64,000 nt of DNA from the NCBI GenBank assembly GCA_017311185.1, contig JAESUZ010001291.1:248001-312000 (forward strand), written 5' to 3'. Shown piece by piece: positions 10,944-20,957 of this stretch. How positions within the stretch are numbered: the first letter of the stretch is position 1; every line of letters starts with the position of its first letter. The translations under genes and the position numbers were made by a program. This DNA comes from Proteles cristata cristata (taxonomy: Eukaryota > Chordata > Mammalia > Carnivora > Hyaenidae). Under the pieces are notes generated by a model that worked only from the letters and a program-made list of their open reading frames with translations, made no database searches and was not told the DNA's origin.

Positions 10944-11018
10944 CTTGCCGTCCTCGGAACACACACCCATGTGCTCTCCACTTTCGTCCAGGCTAATCTG
11001 ATTTATCTTCACGGGACT
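10944..11018 (-). CDS. VPS41: VPS41 coding exon (probably exon 5), WD40 blade strand
   Basis: The 75-nt exon encodes 25 residues, SPVKINQISLDESGEHMGVC then SEDGK, matching about residues 83-107 of VPS41. The pattern (strand, DESGEHMGVCSEDGK turn) is the usual WD40 'inside cell status then graph' alternation. The acceptor is tttgtttttaatag ending at 11019; the donor is AAG/GTATGG with GT at 10942-10943. GTATGG is a weaker match to consensus than the donors of the neighbouring exons. The exon is phase 0/0, so skipping it removes exactly 25 residues in frame. As I remember it, human VPS41 has a shorter isoform of 829 rather than 854 residues, which would equal loss of this exon; that needs checking. 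Confidence 0.97.
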
Positions 11019-11718
11019 CTATTAAAAACAAAGAAAGAAACATGTGAAACTTCAGGAAAATACCTATCAACAACCAAATGCCTTGGCTGTTCATAACCAC
11101 TGAAGTGATAATAAATCATCTCTTAGTTTAGACGCAGGAATGCAACACATTGTTTTTGCAGGTGAAAATGGTGACATAGTGCTTTGGTCTCACACACGGA
11201 TGAAGATTTCCTCAAAATTATGTGTTTCACGTGCCTGAAGTCCCAGCTAAGATGTTATTTTTGTTACAGATTACATGTCTATTTATTTGTTCCGTTCTAT
11301 TTATTCCACACTCCTAAAATTTCTTCCCAAAGAACACAACAAAAGCCAAAATAAAAAATCAAGACATAAAGAAAAATGTTCACTGTTTTAGTTTGGTTCA
11401 CCAGCCACTTTATTTGTGCTTTTCTCACAAATCACTGAATCAACTTCGTATTCGTATTTCATGCTAAGTACTTTCTGGAGGGAAATCCACAGGGTCTAGT
11501 TGATATTCCCTAATTTGTTCTTCCTATTCTTTCCAGTAATCTCAAATTTAAAAATTCTGTGAAGACCGAACACAGGCATTCTACTTTGGATGTATTTTCC
11601 CAAGTGTAAATACCCAACTGGACTTGTACTCTTTTTCACAGCTTTCTGGTTCTCTATGAAGACAACAGTTTACTTACTAAAGTATTCACATAGGTAGATT
11701 TCTAATAGAAGTCAAAAT
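11019..11718. other. SINE-poor intron, upstream side of the 10944-11018 exon
   Basis: Includes the polypyrimidine tract and acceptor of the exon. The remainder is AT-rich sequence without recognisable repeats. Confidence 0.5.
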
Positions 11719-11730
11719 TGGTAAATGTTG

Positions 11731-11958
11731 GGGGCGCATGGGTAGCTCCGTTGGTTAAACATCTGACTTCGGCTCAGGTCATGATCTCATTGTTTGTGAG
11801 TTCGAGTCCTGCATCAGACTCTGTGCTGACAGCTCAGAGCCTGGAGCCTGCTTCAGATTCTGTGCCTCCCTCTCTCTCTGCCTCTCCCCCATTCATGCTG
11901 TCTGTCTCTCTCACTCTCTCGCTTTCAAAAATAAACATTAAAAAAATTATTTTAAAAA
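11731..11958 (+). repeat. SINEC_Fc with TSD
   Basis: Copy starting ggggcgcatgggtagctccg. The duplication tggtaaatgttg is at 11719-11730 and 11959-11970. Older subtype (cttcggctcagg). Confidence 0.95.
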
Positions 11959-12005
11959 TGGTAAATGTTGACAATAGTAAAAAATGGCCAGCTTTTTTCC
12001 TTCTT

Positions 12006-12219
12006 TTTTTTAATTTTTTTTAATTTCTAGGAGAGAGAGAGAGAGATAGTGTGAGCAGGGGAGAGTCAGAGAGAGAGGGAGTCACAGACTGAAACAGGCT
12101 CCAGGCTCTGAGCTGGCAGTCAGCACAGAGCCCAACGCGGGGCTCGAACCCACCAACCATGAGATCACGACCTAAGCGAAAAGTCAGACGCTTAACCGAC
12201 TAAGCCACCCAGGCGCCCC
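12006..12219 (-). repeat. SINEC_Fc, young subtype with TSD
   Basis: Reverse copy ending taagccacccaggcgcccc. Duplication ttttccttctt is at 11995-12005 and 12222-12232. Diagnostic gtcacagactgaaacagg and cctaagcgaaa mark the young subtype. Same orientation as VPS41. Confidence 0.95.
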
Positions 12220-12232
12220 TGTTTTCCTTCTT

Positions 12233-12900
12233 AAATAATTGCAGTTTCCAGTTATTTTACACAAAACATGATAGAACAAACTAACCATGGAGAGAAAAGT
12301 AAGCCTTCCTCAGTTATGACAGAAGTCTGCAGATTAGTTTTTCAGGTATCTAACCTGAAGATAAGCTGGCTTGTTGATAAGAACAAATGGAAATACACAA
12401 AATGGGATGTTCCTGTCTCAGTGGGAAGTATCTCAGAGCTAGTAAGCAAAGGTCATGGCAGAGCGAGACTCCCAGACCTCAGAAGACCACCCACTCACCG
12501 AATGATGATGGTGAGAGAAACTCCCCGGTCCCAGGAGGAGACGGCTAACCCCAAAATCTTTCCCCATCTCGATCACACCCAAGCAACACCACCTATAAAA
12601 TGTAATCTTTGAAAAACAACCTATCTCCTTACAAATTCCTAGAATGTCAAAAGAGGAAAAGATCTTGAAGACTGAAAAGTTGATCCTTTTGACAGAAGAA
12701 TACACCGAAGCCCACGGACAAGAATCACAGTAGAGAACAAGCCAGGGATCTGACCCTGAGAGCAGGGGACAGATGTCCTGTAAAGGGAATGCTGTGATAG
12801 GCAGCAAGGAATACAGAAAACCAATCTTCTTTGGATAAATGCTTTCCTCCTAGAGTATCTTCTGTTACTAGTTCCTCAATTCTCATCTTTTGCTCGTCAT
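12233..12900. other. Intron, nothing firm
   Basis: Mostly unique. The stretch at about 12640-12790 (cctagaatgtcaaaagaggaaaagatcttgaag ... gccagggatctgacc) hints at a very old short repeat, too diverged to name. Confidence 0.4.
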
Positions 12901-12906
12901 TTTTTT

Positions 12907-13086
12907 CTCAAAGTTTATCTATCTATTTTGGGGGACAGGCAGACAGACAGAGAGGGAGAGAATCCCAAGCAGGTTCCATGCTGAGCATGGAGCCCAATGC
13001 AAGGCTCTATCCCATGAACTGTGAGATCGTGACCTGAGCTGAAATCAAGAGTCGGACACTTAAGCAACTGAGCCACCAGGCGCCCC
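12907..13086 (-). repeat. CAN SINE, old subtype
   Basis: Reverse copy with caaagtttatctatctatttt at one end and gagccaccaggcgcccc at the other. The body atcccaagcaggttccatgctgagcatgg is the short older carnivore type, lacking the duplicated ctgagctgtcagcac section seen in most copies here. Confidence 0.9.
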
Positions 13087-14576
13087 ACAAACAACATTTT
13101 AATACCCATTTTATTCTTGGCAAATATAAATCCCATATCCCCCAATTGTAATTTATTTGGCATTTGGTTGTAATCTATCTCAAGTTATAATTTAATAGGT
13201 GCATGTAGCCTGATCAACATCAAGGTTTTCTGTCCGGTCCAAAACAGTAGCATCCACATGTGGCTGTTTGTATAGAAGGTTAAATTAAAATAAAAATTTC
13301 ACTCCTCGGCTGCGCTGACAGATGCCAAGTGTTAACTCCCATGTGTGACCAGCGCCTACTGTCCAGAAGGCACACGAATCATAGAACATTTTCATCATGG
13401 CGACGGTGCTGTTCCAGGACTGCAAAACTGAGCCCCAATGCCGAGCGCGATCCTTCTTCGTAAGCCCTTCTTTACGACAACTGACAGTAAGTAGTTTTTT
13501 CTTCCCACATACGTGTCAAAACGTATGGGATTTTTTTCTTGGACTCTGGTACCGTGCCAGTCTCACTGGAGTCCTAGCGTATCGCTTCCAAACACTTGGC
13601 CACACACGTTAGCTGCTCCTCAGGGGAAAGCAGCCGGCCTACGATGGTCGTGACCCCCAGACAGTAAGGAAAAGGAGGCCTCAAGGGTCTGTGAGCTGTC
13701 TGGAGCCCCAGTACTTCTCAGTGGCTGGGCAGCAATGAGCCAAGCTTTTCCTTACAACCTGTTTCTTCCGGAGGAGAATCCACAGTGGCAATATTATGAG
13801 GAAAATCAGACCTACGAGGCATGAAGATCCTCTTTCCCTCACATCACTGAGAGCAACAGAAATTCATTTATTTTTTTTTCTGCCAATGATCAATATTTAT
13901 TATTTCCCCAATCGCTAATAAACATAAGCGTTTTTCTTAAGTCTGTCAGCTAATTAATGTGCTCAAGCAGCTGAGTTTGTTCGCAGCTCATTGTTCTGTG
14001 AATGTGTGTGTTGGTTTCTGGTTAATTTCCTTTTTATTTTTAGGGCATGAGGTCAGGGCACAACGCCTCACCCAGACACTGTACGTGGTCTCCTCTTTTT
14101 TTCTCCCCTTTTTACTGCAAGATGGCTATTGTTTTATCTCTTATTTCTAATGCTTAAGTATTTAATCCTTTGAGGACTCATTTTCTTCCAAAAGGATATC
14201 CAGTTGGGCTGGCCCCATTAAATAATCCATCCTTCACCTGAAGAGAACTAGGTCTGCCGTACAATGAATATTTACCAACACTGAGATGACCTTGTCGGTT
14301 TTCAATTGCGGTCTCCTTTGTCCATGGCTAGATCAATTTACCACTGACTTAATTATAACGTACATAATATGTTCTCCCATGTGGTAAGAGGCAAGACCCA
14401 GTCACAATTCTTCACTTTCCTTGGCTTTTCTCAACTTCCATGTGAAGTTTAAGAGGAAATGACCCTCATGTTACTAAGCACAGCGGTCACTGTTGACGCC
14501 TAGCCGCCTTTACCTAATGTGGGCATGGGACACTGCTAACTGCTTCCAGGACACCGTACTTGTCTGGTTTGCCTTC
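13087..14576. other. SINE-free intron block
   Basis: About 1.5 kb without a recognised transposon; moderately AT-rich. Segment 13880-14010 (ctaattaatgtgctcaagcagctgag) is motif-rich but otherwise unremarkable. No supported exon. Confidence 0.45.
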
Positions 14577-14592
14577 TAAATTTCTAGCTCTC

Positions 14593-14813
14593 GGGGCGCC
14601 TGGGTGGCTTAGTCGGTTAAGCGTCCGACTTTCGCTTGGGTCATGATCTCGCGGTTCGTGGGTTCGAGCCCCGCATCGGGCTCTGTGCTGACTGCCAGCT
14701 CAGAGCCTGGAGCCTGTTTCAGTCTGTGACTCCCTCTCTCTCTGACCCTCCCCTGCTCGTGCTGTCTCTCTCTCTCTCCTAGAAATAAATAAAACGTTAA
14801 AAAAAAAAAATCT
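14593..14813 (+). repeat. SINEC_Fc, young subtype with perfect TSD
   Basis: Full-length copy; the duplication taaatttctagctctc (16 bp) is identical at 14577-14592 and 14814-14829. Carries gcttagtcggttaagcgtcc and ctagaaataaataaaac, diagnostic of the young subtype. Confidence 0.97.
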
Positions 14814-14833
14814 TAAATTTCTAGCTCTCAGCA

Positions 14834-14940
14834 CAGAGCCCACCTTGAATCCTGTCTCCCTCTCTCTCGGACCCTCCCAGGCTCGCTCTCCCCCTTTCTC
14901 TCTCTCTCTCAAAAATAAACGAATACTAAAAACGTTTTTT
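14834..14940 (+). repeat. SINEC_Fc, 5'-truncated or internally deleted fragment
   Basis: Only the distal half is present: cagcacagagcccacc, then ctgtctccctctctctcgg and aaaaataaacgaatacta. It sits five bases after the right duplication of the preceding SINE, so the young copy landed at the broken end of this one. Confidence 0.8.
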
Positions 14941-15279
14941 TCCTTGCCTCTGTCTCCCAGTCTCCTGATTTCTGTATTTCATGGTTCAGTCCGGCAGCTC
15001 TTCTGACACATCTCTATTTGATTTGTTCCTTTGGTTATTTCCTTCCCAGCCATGAACGGACTCCTGAATTGCAGCTCTAGACTGGGCCTCTCCCTATTTC
15101 AGAACAATGGACTTGGATGCCCAACAGGCATGTCAACTAAAGCATATCCAGACCCAAGATCCTGAAGACTCTCTTAGGAAAGGGCCCTTTTTCATGCTTT
15201 CCTCATCTCAGTCAAGGACTGCATTCTTCTGGCTGTCAGGACAAAAAACCTCGGAGCCATTCTTGACTTCTGTTTTTCT

Positions 15280-15900
15280 TTCACACGCTGCTGTGTGTCT
15301 GGCAGCAATTCTGGCCATCTCTTACACCAAATTTACCCGGACACTGACTGCTTCCACCAGCCCGGTCCAGGCCACCATCATTCTTGTCTGGGTTATCCTA
15401 ACAGTCTCCTAGCCAGCCAACATGCTTCTGCCCTAACTCTCCCACTAGTCTGTTCTCAAAAACAGACAGTTCATGGCTGATCGGATAACGTCATTCCTTT
15501 TTTAAAATCCTCCCATAAACTCCCATCTCAGGATAAAACCTGAAGTTTTCACTAGGACTCGAGAATCCTAAACAGCCTGGCTCCGGCCCTGCCTCCAACT
15601 CCTCCCTCACCTGCTCTGCCTCGTTCTCTCTCCGCCGGCCTTGAGGGCCTTCTTGCTGTTGCCCTGACTTCGAGCCTTTGCACTTGTTTGACTGCACCCA
15701 AAACGTGCTTCCGCCAAGTCTGCACTCGGAGTCCCCTTCTCAGGGACACCTGGCCAGCGGTCTAACATTCCGGCGTTCACCCAAACCCCGCGCACCTTCA
15801 CTGCCTGTTCACCCCGTCATAGCTCTCACCACTATCTACCTTACTATGCAGTTCACTGACTTATCTCATTTACTGTCAAACTCACTCATTAGGGTACTAA
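15280..15900 (+). repeat. L2 LINE 3' region, old
   Basis: Clear L2 landmarks in order: aaaatcctcccataaactcccatctcaggataaaacctgaag, cctggctccggccctgcc, gagcctttgcacttg, cccttctcagggacacctggcc, agctctcaccactatctacctta. Heavily diverged, as expected for a mammal-wide LINE. Confidence 0.8.
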
Positions 15901-15904
15901 ATAC

Positions 15905-16200
15905 ATGAAGGATGGTTTGAAGGATAAAAAACTCCAATCACAAATTCTTCCAGAGAACAGAATATATGCTTCCCAAATTATGTCACCAAACCTGCGTAAC
16001 CTTGTAATAACAAAACCCAACAAGGATATTAAGAGAAAGGGAAAGTACAAATGAATCTCAATCATGAGCATAAATGAAACAACCTAAAGGAAATATTAAT
16101 AAAGTCAGCATATATAGAAAAAGGATGTTTACTCCAGAAATACTAAGGCTGCTATAACATACGGAAATTAATATGTTATAATTTTCTGCATCAATAAAGT
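15905..16200. other. Intron, nothing recognised
   Basis: AT-rich sequence with no recognised repeat. Confidence 0.4.
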
Positions 16201-16207
16201 AAATAAG

Positions 16208-16405
16208 GGGGCACCTGGGTGGCTCAGTCAGTTGAATGTCCAACTTCGACTCAGGTCGTGGTCTTGAGGTTTGGGAGCTCAAGGCCCGCATCAGACTCTG
16301 TGCTGACAGCTCAGAGTCTGGAGCCTGCTGTGGATACTGTGTCTGCCCCTCCTGCACTCACACTCTTTCGCTCTCTAAATAAACATTAAAAAAGTTTTTA
16401 AAAAC
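16208..16405 (+). repeat. SINEC_Fc, diverged
   Basis: Copy from gggcacctgggtggctcag to aaataaacattaaaaaag, with a shortened pyrimidine-rich body. Antisense to VPS41. Confidence 0.92.
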
Positions 16406-16747
16406 AGCACAGAAATGAGGAATTTCAGAAGATCATCTCAATAGATGCAAAAAGTGATCAAACTCAACAACCATTCATGGTAAAAACTCTTGGCATAAAA
16501 AGAGAAAAATTCCTCATTCTTACTTAATGGTGAAATGTTGAATGTTTTCCCTTTGAGATCTTTACAGTATTGACTCTTGTAATCCACAAACCTGGAGCAT
16601 TTCTCCATTTATTAGGCCTTCTTTACTGTCTCTAAGTAAAATTGGATACTTTTGATGTATTCTGGGAACAGTAATGCAGTGAGCATCCTTTTCTCGTTCC
16701 TGATATGTATAATAAGATTCCATTCACACAACATACAAAATAGGCAA

Positions 16748-16955
16748 GGGCGCCGGGGTGGCTCAGTCAGTTAAGTGTCCAACTCTTGGTTTTGGCTCAG
16801 GTCATGATCTCAGAGATCGTGAGCTGCTGAGTTCCAACCCCGCGTCCTCGAGCTCTGCACTAACAGCATGGAGCCTGCTTCGGATTCTCAGTCTCCCTCT
16901 CTGTCCCTCACCAGCTCACACTTGCTCTCTCAAAAAATAAACATTACAAAAAAAC
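16748..16955 (+). repeat. SINEC_Fc, diverged
   Basis: Copy from gggcgccggggtggctcag to aaaataaacattacaaaaa. The ctcttggttttggctcagg variant identifies an older branch than the cttcggctcagg copies. Confidence 0.92.
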
Positions 16956-17226
16956 CCGCAAATTCCAAGATAGTGGACAGGTGGTACACAGAGAGGGCAG
17001 AAAATGGCAAGGAAAAGGTTAGCAATTTTAACTATGAAGGTCAGTGCAGTGGGGTCCCGCTAAGGAAACTGTGAGGGGGTGCCATGGAGAGAATGTAGGT
17101 CACATGGTCTATTCTCCAGAATGTTAGTTACGTGACTGTTTATTTTTTATAACTATTTGTTTTACTGCACATTTTATGTGCTTTGTAAACCTGTTCTTCA
17201 CAATAAAAATAAACATTAAAAATTTT

Positions 17227-17458
17227 TTTTTTACTTTTTTTTTTAAAATGTTTTAGTTATTTCTAGGAGAAAGAGAGAGAGAGAGACAGCGTGAGCAGGG
17301 GAGGGTCAGAGAGAGAGGGAGTCACAGACTGAAACAGGCTCCAGGCTCTGAGCTGGCAGTCAGCACAGAGCCCGACGCGGGGCTCGAACCCACAAACCGC
17401 GAGATCGTGACCTGAGTGAAAGTCGGATGCTTAACCGACTAAGCCACCCAGGCGCCCC
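17227..17458 (-). repeat. SINEC_Fc, young subtype with perfect TSD
   Basis: Reverse full-length copy ending taagccacccaggcgcccc. Duplication taaacattaaaaatttt (17 bp) at 17210-17226 and 17459-17475. The left duplication itself looks like a SINE tail (aataaacattaaaa), so the target may have been the end of an older element. Confidence 0.96.
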
Positions 17459-17699
17459 TAAACATTAAAAATTTTAAAATAAAATTAAGAACTTGCCCAT
17501 GAAAACATCTAGGGTCAATACCATCAAAGATTTCTTTCTTAGATTATGTTTTGCTCCCCGTGACTGTCAAGCAACTCGAAAGTTCTTGTTCTATTCTGGT
17601 CATCTAGATTTTCCCAGGAAATACTGCATTTCATATTGTTAGTGCTAAAAATGTTTTTATTTTACCTTTTATTCTTTTCATATTTTAATAACACTAATG

Positions 17700-17835
17700 A
17701 CACTACTACAACCACTACTAATAAATTAACATTTACAATATGCTTATTACGCATCAGGCTCTAAGAGTTTTATACTTCTACTACTTAGTCCTCACAATTT
17801 GAAGAGGTAGGTTCTACTTTTCCTATTTCAAATTT
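17700..17835 (+). repeat. MIR
   Basis: Core in order: taacatttacaatatgcttattacgcatcaggctctaagag, tagtcctcacaatttgaagaggtaggttctac. Good match to the mammal-wide MIR. Confidence 0.8.
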
Positions 17836-18119
17836 TCAAATATGAAAAAATAATTTTAATGTTTTTTATTTTCTTAATTTCTATTTAATCTATATTTACT
17901 TTCCTTTTTTGTCTTAGAACAATTTTATTGACCTTATTGTAATTTCCTGACATTAATAAATTGCACATTAGTTGTTACTGCTAACCTGTTAATCATAAAA
18001 TAACCAAATGTTTGGCATCTGCCTTTGAGTACACCAACTGGCCAGAGGCCAGACTATAATATGTAATTGCGTTAACTATCTCCTCTTTGGGAAAATTAAC
18101 ACTTTATTTTGTTTTATTT

Positions 18120-18365
18120 CATATCTAAGGATGGTGACAATTATCTGCTTATTTATCTCGTTATTAATAAATCCCTAGTATAACTACAGTTGTGGTCAGA
18201 AATATGTTTTAATTTTTTTTAATTGATTGCTCTCTGAAACTTAAGATGTTATCATACCAGGGGTGTCTGGGTAGCCCAGTTGGTTAAGTGTCTGACTCTT
18301 GGTTTTGGCTCAGGTCATGATCTCATGATTCGTGAGGTCTGTGGTCAGCAGAAAACCTGCTTGGG

Positions 18366-18405
<40 letters not shown>

Positions 18406-19150
18406 CGCCTCTCCCTCTCTCTCTCCCTCTCTCCATGCCTCCCCAGCTTGCACACATGTGCTTTTTTTCCTTTCTCTCAAAATACATAAACATTAAAAAA
18501 AAAGGTATCAAAGTAACTCATATTCTCTATTTTGTGGTTCAAAATATACAGATGTTTAAATCATGTTATATTATTTTCTATATATCCTCATTTACTTTTT
18601 TCTTCTTGATCTATCAGAGACTAACAGATTTCAACAACTTCCCACTACAACTGCAGTAAAGTTTGCTCTGCATATTAGATGTCCTGTAATTTGGCACAAA
18701 CGTATAACTTATAAAGTTTCCTTATACCTCTATATGTAATCAATATGCTATAGGGTTTCTTAGCAAATATGCTCTTTTGCCTTCAACTCTACTTTTTCCT
18801 CACATTTTTATTACCAACATGCTTAATATTTATTTCAAATATCAAAGCTGAGGCTATTTTTCTTTTAGTTAACAGTGAAGTATTTTGTAATTTTTAGAAT
18901 TGTTTCCCCATTCCGTTATTACTCTTGCTAGGCTCCTTAAATTCTTTTCTCTTGCCCGTCTAGGAAGAATTTAAATACTGTTCGTTCTGTTTGTATCCTA
19001 TTACTGATTATGCTTAAATTTTTATAAATTTTACTTTGCTTCTCACTCCAAATCAACGCAATTGTATACACTGGCTCAGAAGATGAGGTATTTACTACAT
19101 GTTTATTTTCTACCTCCTCCCTTTCTGGATTTTAAAGTCAAAATAGAAAT
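18120..19150 (-). repeat. Very old L1 ORF2 fragment, inverted, with a SINE inside
   Basis: On the plus strand, tttatctcgttattaataaatccc ... gtggtcagaaatatg, and after the SINE ttcttgatctatcagagactaacagatttcaacaacttccc, follow the reverse complement of L1 ORF2 with heavy decay. Boundaries are uncertain. Confidence 0.55.
18260..18503 (+). repeat. CAN SINE, old subtype with (CT)n expansion
   Basis: Copy from ggggtgtctgggtagcccag, with aaacctgcttgggattctc and a (CT)n run at about 18369-18402 extended into further CT-rich sequence; tail acataaacattaaaaaaaaa. No B-box-to-body spacer, consistent with the short older subtype. It interrupts the old L1. Confidence 0.88.
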
Positions 19151-19850
19151 ATTTTATATTTCCTAAGTCACTTCAAACAGAATGGGAGAGAAAAATCTAG
19201 TTAATACATTGGTAAAAATCACAACCTTAAACTGTAAGCTCTAAGTATGAATCTAGAGGAAGGAACTGGTAGCTAGTGGGATGTTCCTAATTTTAAAACG
19301 GATTCAAAAGATGTCAGTAAAGGATTAGGAATACTTGCCTCTTGCGTACACTGCAAATAACTTAATAGCCTATTGCACATTTAAAAGTTTCCTTTAGTTT
19401 TTGAGAATATTTAGCTTTTTTTACTCATCTAAATCAAGTAAAGTCAATTCACACACACAAAATGGTACAAATTATAGGTAGACAACAAGAGTCAACCTCA
19501 AATAATAACAAATACATAAGAATAGGAGGTATTTTGTCTATGGAATCAGCAAAGATCGTTTACGTTTGGCAAAGAAACCCCCAAACAGACACTCCTCATA
19601 CTCCACTGGTGTGGATCCAGATCTGGAGAAACTTTCCTAAGGACCACTTGGCACAGGGTATCAAAACTCTTTAAAATGCGTGCTGCCTATCTGACATGAG
19701 AAGGTTATTTTGCAAAGATGCTTTCCACAGGGTTCCTTTCCTAAGGCCCTAGGAAAGAGAAAGGATCTCAATTTCTAAAAGCAAGGAATGTAAATGATGA
19801 AAATTAAAAGAACAACAAAAAAAAAAACAACGAAGTTCAAAAGATGTATA
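19150..19850. other. Intron, nothing recognised
   Basis: AT-rich unique sequence; no exon signals of note. Confidence 0.4.
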
Positions 19851-20370
19851 TTACATCACAAAGATTCTGACTTTCCCCAGAGAGAAGTGCGGCCTTCGCC
19901 CTTGGCTTCTGGGAGAGCATCGCTGTCACACCTGCACACCTGACTGGGATGCCTGCCTCTGTTAAAGGTGAAAGACCTGACGGTCGATCAGTGGGCCTTG
20001 CCAGGAAGACAAACCCTGTGATTTCAGGTGGGGGCTTAGGGTCACAGGGTATCAACCAACCCGGAAGCTGAATTCAACCACGTGGACAACCCATGAACCA
20101 ACCATGCCTACATAACTGATTCCCAATAAAATCCCTGCACCCCAGTGTGAGCTCCCCTGGTTGTCACATACCTATACCAGGGGGTAACATGTCCTGAGGA
20201 CAATGCCATCCTGCATCCCAGGGTCTGCCCTGTGTCTCTTACTCGAGCTGATTTTTTTTTTTTTTACTGTATCCCCTCTTAGTAATAAACTGTGAGCATA
20301 ACAACTTTCAATGAGTTCTGCGAGGCCTCCAACTAAGCATCAGTCAGGAGAATGGAATGGAGAACCTCCC
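19850..20370 (+). repeat. LTR-like element of an ancient endogenous retrovirus (solo, class uncertain)
   Basis: Ordered LTR-type features: gatcagtgggccttgccaggaagacaaaccctgtgatttcaggtgggggctt, accacgtggacaaccc, an AATAAA at about 20128, tctcttactcgagctga at about 20236, then a second polyadenylation-like aataaactgtgagcataac. No protein-coding remnant flanks it. Family assignment is from memory of similar mammalian LTRs and needs repeat masking. Confidence 0.5.
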
Positions 20371-20696
20371 AGATTCTGTACCTGGTGCTGGAAGTCTGCA
20401 GCATACTCACTCACCTGGAAGACTGTGCCCTCAACTCTGACAACGTGGCTAGCTCTGAGGAAACACGATCCGTTGTTTATAAATATGACTATACCAACAG
20501 GTATTTGTACATAACAGATGTGACTGGAAGTAGATACTATAGAATATTAGCATTGGTCATATCTGGTGCCGAGATACTATTATCGTTCAGACTGTCCTTT
20601 CCTATGTTTTGCTAGTTTTCTGCAAACATATATTTGTTTGTGATTCAAAGATAACTATTTTTAAATGATCATGTAGTCCATTCATTCACTTAAAAC
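20370..20696. other. Intron, nothing recognised
   Basis: Short unique stretch between the LTR-like element and a young SINE. Confidence 0.4.
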
Positions 20697-20708
20697 CAAA
20701 AGGATACT

Positions 20709-20946
20709 GGGGCGCCTGGGTGGCTTAGTCGGTTAAACGTCCGACTTTCACTTGGGTCATGATCTCGCGGTTCGTGGGTTCAAGCCCTGTGTCGGGCTCT
20801 GTGCTGACTGCCAGCTCAGAGCCTGGAGCCTGTTTCAGAGTCTGTGACTCCTCTCTCTCTGACCCTCCCCTGCTCACGCTGTCTCTCTCTCTCCTAGAAA
20901 TAAATAAAACATTAAAAAAAAAATTAAAAAAAAAAAACAAAAAAAA
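20709..20946 (+). repeat. SINEC_Fc, young subtype with TSD
   Basis: Full-length copy; duplication caaaaggatac at 20697-20707 and 20947-20957. Tail is a composite of A runs with t and c interruptions (20911-20946). Confidence 0.95.
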
Positions 20947-20957
20947 CAAAAGGATAC

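Noticed and set aside
13397..13612. ATGGCGACGG start-like open frame of 71 codons
   Set aside because: It resembles a first exon only at the first few bases; there is no CpG island, promoter or recognisable product.
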